DNA of 64,000 bases from an uncultured Prevotellaceae bacterium (lineage in GTDB: Bacteria; Bacteroidota; Bacteroidia; Bacteroidales; Bacteroidaceae), in the NCBI GenBank assembly GCA_900316645.1, contig ONDP01000001.1:1-64000 (forward strand), written 5' to 3'. Positions 60,675-64,000 of this stretch are shown piece by piece. The position numbers were made by a program, and so were the translations under genes. The number at the start of each line of letters is the position of its first letter. The stretch's first letter is position 1. Under the pieces are notes generated by a model. It made no database searches and had not been told where the DNA came from. It worked only from the letters and a program-made list of their open reading frames with translations.

Positions 60675-61823
60675 ATGAAAAAGTTCTTATTAAGTTTCGC
60701 AGTAATCATGAGTACGACTCTCTTTACTGCATGTAACAACGACAGTAATGGGTCGCATGAATATGTTGTACCTGTTTCCGATGGAGTTTATGTAGTTTGC
60801 TCAGGCAATTCCCGAAGTACCATTCCTGGCAGTCTGACTTATTATGACTATTCCACACAAAGAGCCACTCAGAAGGCTTATAGTGCAGCCAATGGGGGAG
60901 CAACACTCGGAATGACCGTTAATGACGCCCTTCGCTATGGCGACAAGTTCTATATTGTTGTTGACGGTGAGAACTCTGTGTTTGTCACAAATGCCAAGAC
61001 GCTGAAACTTATTCAGCGCATCGACCTTACTTCCGAATCGATGTTGGGAGGAACCGATGGTGTAAGTCCTCGTCGTATAGCTGCTTATGACAACAAGATT
61101 TATGTTTCCACTTTTGGAGGATATGTTGCTGCCATTGATACCGTTACTTTCTCTTTGAACAAGAAATACAAAGTCGGTTCTTATCCTGAGGGTGTAACTA
61201 TCTCCAATGGATACATGTTTGTTGCAAATAGCGAGCATGGTAATGGTAATGCATCTATTTCAATGATTGATTTGACAACAGGAACAGAACAGACATTGAG
61301 GAATGAGAATATCCGTAATCCTCAGGAGATAGCTGTTGCAGGGTCTGATATCTATTTCCTCGACTTCGGTCAATTCGGTCCTGCTCCAGATTATGCACAG
61401 GAGCATGCAGGTGTTTATAGAATTTCAGGCACGTCAGCCTCAGAATTTTCTGTCACACAGATTATTCCTAATGCTACAGCAATGGCTTGCGCTGGTTATA
61501 AAATCTATGCATATTGCTCTGTTTATGGTTCAAGCGACCCTGTTTCTTATCATGTATATAACATCCAGAGCGGCACTTCCACGGAATTTAAGCCAGAAGG
61601 CATTACATTTCCTGCAGCCATCGGAGTTGACCCACTTACAGAGAATGTGTTTATTGCTGCCTACCAATCGGCTACCAATGAATATGGTACATCTGCCGAC
61701 TGGTCCACTAACGGCTTCGTGAATGTATATTCACCTTCGTTCCAGAAAATAGCAACCTTTGATTGCGGTGTAGGCCCGGCTCGTTTTGCATTTAATTTAG
61801 GTTCTGAAACGATTATCTACTAA
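60675..61823 (+). CDS. Surface propeller lipoprotein (YncE/DUF5074-like), BtuG-like by context
   Basis: A 382-residue lipoprotein (lipobox LFTAC, Cys20) with a seven-bladed-propeller pattern (VTNAKTLKLIQRIDL, KIYVSTFGGYVAAIDT, VTISNGYMFVANSEHG). In Bacteroides, BtuG proteins of this class cap BtuB and bind cobalamin very tightly. The order receptor-propeller-binding protein-permease here is the same. The assignment to BtuG is from fold and neighbours, not from specific residues. Confidence 0.75.
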   Translation: MKKFLLSFAVIMSTTLFTACNNDSNGSHEYVVPVSDGVYVVCSGNSRSTIPGSLTYYDYSTQRATQKAYSAANGGATLGMTVNDALRYGDKFYIVVDGENSVFVTNAKTLKLIQRIDLTSESMLGGTDGVSPRRIAAYDNKIYVSTFGGYVAAIDTVTFSLNKKYKVGSYPEGVTISNGYMFVANSEHGNGNASISMIDLTTGTEQTLRNENIRNPQEIAVAGSDIYFLDFGQFGPAPDYAQEHAGVYRISGTSASEFSVTQIIPNATAMACAGYKIYAYCSVYGSSDPVSYHVYNIQSGTSTEFKPEGITFPAAIGVDPLTENVFIAAYQSATNEYGTSADWSTNGFVNVYSPSFQKIATFDCGVGPARFAFNLGSETIIY

Positions 61824-62944
61824 TGTATCGTTTTCTCCTCATAGGAATAATCGCCGTATTGCTGTCTTCTTGTGGAGCCCGAACAGGGGCTTCACAAGAA
61901 GAGGGCGACACGTTGCAATTGAAATACTCGTCGTTGCTCACTATCGTCAGGCACGATGGGTTTACGCAGGTTGACATTCGCAATCCCTGGAAAGAGGGGA
62001 AACTGCTGCATACCTATATCCTTGTGCCCCGTTCGTCGCAGTTGCCCGCCCATCTGCCTCATGGCACCGTTGTTCGCACTCCAGTTGAGCGAGCTGCCGT
62101 CTTTACGACAGTTCACTGCTCATTGCTGGCGACGATAGGACGTGCCGACCGCATTGTGGGTGTTGCCGACCTGAAGTATATCAAAATTCCCTATGTTCAG
62201 CAACAGGTGAGTGCTGGGCGCATTGCCGATTGCGGTAGCGGTATGAATCCTATGGTCGAGAAAATCATTGACGTCAAGCCAGATGTTATTCTGCTGTCGC
62301 CTTTTGAGAACAGTGGCGGTTATGGCAAGCTGGAGGAGATAGACGTTCCTCTCGTGGAGTGTGCCGAATATATGGAAACATCGCCTTTGGCACGCGCTGA
62401 GTGGATGAAATTCTACGGAATGCTGTTTGGCAAGGAACAAACCACCGACAGCCTCTTTGCCGTTGTCGACAACAACTATCAGTCGCTTCGTCAGGATGTT
62501 CGGCAGTTAGGGGCAGGACGCTCCGTTGTCCTTGATAAGATGGTGGGAACGGTGTGGTATGTCCCGGGCGGACGCAGCACGATTGGTCAGATGGTGCAGG
62601 ATGCCGGAGGGCGCTATCCGTGGGCTGACGATTCTCATAGCGGCAGTCTCTCACTGGCTTTCGAAAGTGTGCTTGAGCGTGCTGGCGATGCCGATGTCTG
62701 GATGTATCGCTATAGCAGCGACCACAGCCATACCTTTCACGAACTGCTGAGTGAGTATCATGGCTACCGCCAGTTGCAAGCTTTTGCCGACAGGAATGTC
62801 TATGCCTGCAATGTGGAGCAGACACTCTTCTACGAGGAGTCGCCTTTCCGTCCCGACTATCTTTTGTCTGATTTCATTCAGATATTGCATCCTGACACCC
62901 CAAATCCCAAGCCTTTGCGTTATTATCAGAAACTGCATGAATAA
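61823..62944 (+). CDS. ABC transporter periplasmic substrate-binding lipoprotein (BtuF/FecB type)
   Basis: A 373-residue lipoprotein (lipobox LLSSC, Cys17) with a helical-backbone type III binding-protein fold: RAAVFTTVHCSLLATIG, VADLKYI, KPDVILLSPFENSG, VWYVPGGRSTIGQMVQDAGG. It delivers a chelate to the permease. The start overlaps the propeller gene by one base (TAATG). Confidence 0.87.
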   Translation: MYRFLLIGIIAVLLSSCGARTGASQEEGDTLQLKYSSLLTIVRHDGFTQVDIRNPWKEGKLLHTYILVPRSSQLPAHLPHGTVVRTPVERAAVFTTVHCSLLATIGRADRIVGVADLKYIKIPYVQQQVSAGRIADCGSGMNPMVEKIIDVKPDVILLSPFENSGGYGKLEEIDVPLVECAEYMETSPLARAEWMKFYGMLFGKEQTTDSLFAVVDNNYQSLRQDVRQLGAGRSVVLDKMVGTVWYVPGGRSTIGQMVQDAGGRYPWADDSHSGSLSLAFESVLERAGDADVWMYRYSSDHSHTFHELLSEYHGYRQLQAFADRNVYACNVEQTLFYEESPFRPDYLLSDFIQILHPDTPNPKPLRYYQKLHE

Positions 62945-63944
62945 AGGAATCGTATATTGTCTGGCGCTTGCTGTTGCCATCATCCTGTTGTTTTTTCTCA
63001 ATTTGGTGATTGGCTCTGTCAATATCCCCTTCGCTGATGCCCTTTGCATCCTGACGGGGGATGGTGACGTGCGCCCTTCGTGGCAATATATCATTCTGCA
63101 GTCGCGTCTGCCTCAGGCTTTGACGGCTATCCTTTGCGGCAGTGCTTTGGCAACAAGTGGACTCATGCTTCAGACGGCTTTCCGCAATCCGTTGGCAGGT
63201 CCCAGTATCTTCGGCATCAACAGTGGTGCCGGCTTGGGTGTTGCTTTGGTCATGCTGTTCCTTGGTGGTAGCATATCGGCAGGCTCTGTCAGCCTTACGG
63301 GGTTTGTGGCTGTAATGGTGGCAGCCTTCATTGGTGCTATGTCGGTCATGACCCTTATTTTCTTTTTCTCCACCTTCGTGCGCAATCATGTTATGTTGCT
63401 CATAATCGGCATCATGATAGGCTATATCGCCAACTCAGCCATATCGTTGCTCAACTATTTTGCTACTGACGAAGGTGTGCGCAGTTATATGGTGTGGGGA
63501 CTGGGCTCGTTTGGTGGTGTGTCCATGCGGATGATGCCTTGGTTCTGTCTGGTCAGCATAGCTGGTCTTTTGGGCAGTCTGCTGCTCATCAAACCGCTCA
63601 ATGCCCTGATGCTGGGCGATAATTATGCAGAAAACTTGGGAATCAATATCGTCCGTGTCAGGAACTGGCTACTTGTTGTGACGGGACTTCTTACGGCCAT
63701 CACCACCACCTTCTGTGGTCCTGTGGCTTTCATCGGACTGGCTGTCCCTCACATGGCCCGCCTGTTGCTCACCACCGATAATCACCGTTCGCTGTTGCCT
63801 GCCACTATGCTGATGGGAGCTGTGATTGCCCTGTTGTGCAATCTCATTTGCTGTCTGCCTGGTGAAAGCGGCCTGATTCCCCTTAATGCTGTCACACCGT
63901 TGATTGGTGCTCCCGTCATCATCTACGTCATCATGCGGCGCTAA
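62937..63944 (+). CDS. ABC transporter permease (FecCD/BtuC family)
   Basis: A 335-residue permease with about ten membrane segments and family motifs: RLPQALTAILCGSALATSGLMLQ, seen as RLPQALTAIL and LATSGLMLQTAFRNPLAGP, then GAGLGVAL, MVWGLGSFGG and GPVAFIGLAVPHMARLL. It forms the membrane channel for chelate import. The start at MNKGIVYC overlaps the upstream stop by eight bases. The ATPase partner is not within the 56 bases left before the window edge. Confidence 0.9.
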   Translation: MNKGIVYCLALAVAIILLFFLNLVIGSVNIPFADALCILTGDGDVRPSWQYIILQSRLPQALTAILCGSALATSGLMLQTAFRNPLAGPSIFGINSGAGLGVALVMLFLGGSISAGSVSLTGFVAVMVAAFIGAMSVMTLIFFFSTFVRNHVMLLIIGIMIGYIANSAISLLNYFATDEGVRSYMVWGLGSFGGVSMRMMPWFCLVSIAGLLGSLLLIKPLNALMLGDNYAENLGINIVRVRNWLLVVTGLLTAITTTFCGPVAFIGLAVPHMARLLLTTDNHRSLLPATMLMGAVIALLCNLICCLPGESGLIPLNAVTPLIGAPVIIYVIMRR

Positions 63945-64000
63945 GCCAATCATCGTTTCTCCTTATTGTGGTCTGCTAATGCCCAGATAGTCGAAGAATC
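63945..64000. other. Window edge, no complete gene
   Basis: No start codon of an ATPase gene appears on the plus strand. On the minus strand two frames are open to the edge (ending near 63950 or about 63962), so a convergent gene may end here, but neither can be supported alone. Confidence 0.3.

Noticed and set aside
63945..64000. C-terminal end of a convergent gene at the right edge
   Set aside because: Two minus-strand frames are open to the edge for only 11-16 codons; nothing supports one over the other.

Overview
The window looks like a chromosomal segment of a Bacteroidales bacterium, most like Prevotella or a close relative. The evidence is internal. At least eleven promoters fit the Bacteroidetes pattern TTTG, a 19-20 base spacer, then TAnnTTTG. 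Shine-Dalgarno sites are mostly absent. Several families typical of the phylum are present: smalltalk, DUF4295, DUF4421, a DUF4890-like protein, fimbrillin, Reg_prop/Y_Y_Y sensors and TonB receptors. Identifications rest on reading the sequence only; no database search was run.

Layout. 1-800: 3' end of a 5S rRNA (an rRNA operon lies off the left edge) and a small secreted lytic-transglycosylase-like protein. 801-5568 (minus): pyruvate:ferredoxin oxidoreductase behind an AAA+ ATPase; the oxidoreductase has no ordinary start codon where its conserved N-terminus begins. 5703-14609 (minus): a tightly overlapping five-gene signalling operon (receiver-PP2C phosphatase, membrane coiled-coil/beta-propeller protein, propeller sensor with a kinase-like module whose histidine is replaced by Asp, a second histidine kinase, and a TonB receptor). 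14702-20196: ATP-grasp-like protein, GH43 glycosidase, MBL hydrolase, rsmG, a DUF3298-type lipoprotein and a small Spy/DUF4890-like protein.

20.2-30.3 kb is an accessory island made of fragments and duplications. It holds a tiny membrane protein, a phosphatase remnant, a smalltalk gene, a frameshifted RAYT-type transposase between GC-rich palindromes, and three palindromes built of short repeated words alternating with truncated DUF3987-like ATPase genes and a 161-bp direct repeat. It also holds a fimbrillin locus whose flanking repeats reappear around a higBA toxin-antitoxin pair, a nuclease-helicase fusion, and a NUDIX hydrolase. The last two each follow a short open frame overlapping by ATGA.

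30.3-44.4 kb: DcuA/B-type C4-dicarboxylate carrier, GH9 cellulase, an operon with hisB, a Gfo/Idh/MocA oxidoreductase, DUF4421, YkvA and an FAD protein; then rpiB-tkt (minus), leuB and a TPR protein. 44.5-51.6 kb (minus): rpmA, rplU, and the chain lon-tgt-lptF/G-DEAD helicase. 51.7-63.9 kb (plus): map, tsaD, pncC, then rpmB-rpmG-DUF4295, then a near-continuous chain ftsY-rimO-HU-HU/LysM fusion followed by a TonB receptor, a surface propeller lipoprotein, a substrate-binding protein and a permease (probable cobalamin, otherwise iron-chelate, uptake).

The strongest candidates for something undescribed are the palindrome/ATPase modules at 22.2-24.2 kb, the membrane-spanning HU-LysM protein, the five-gene signalling operon, and the replacement of a duplicated fimbrillin locus by higBA.
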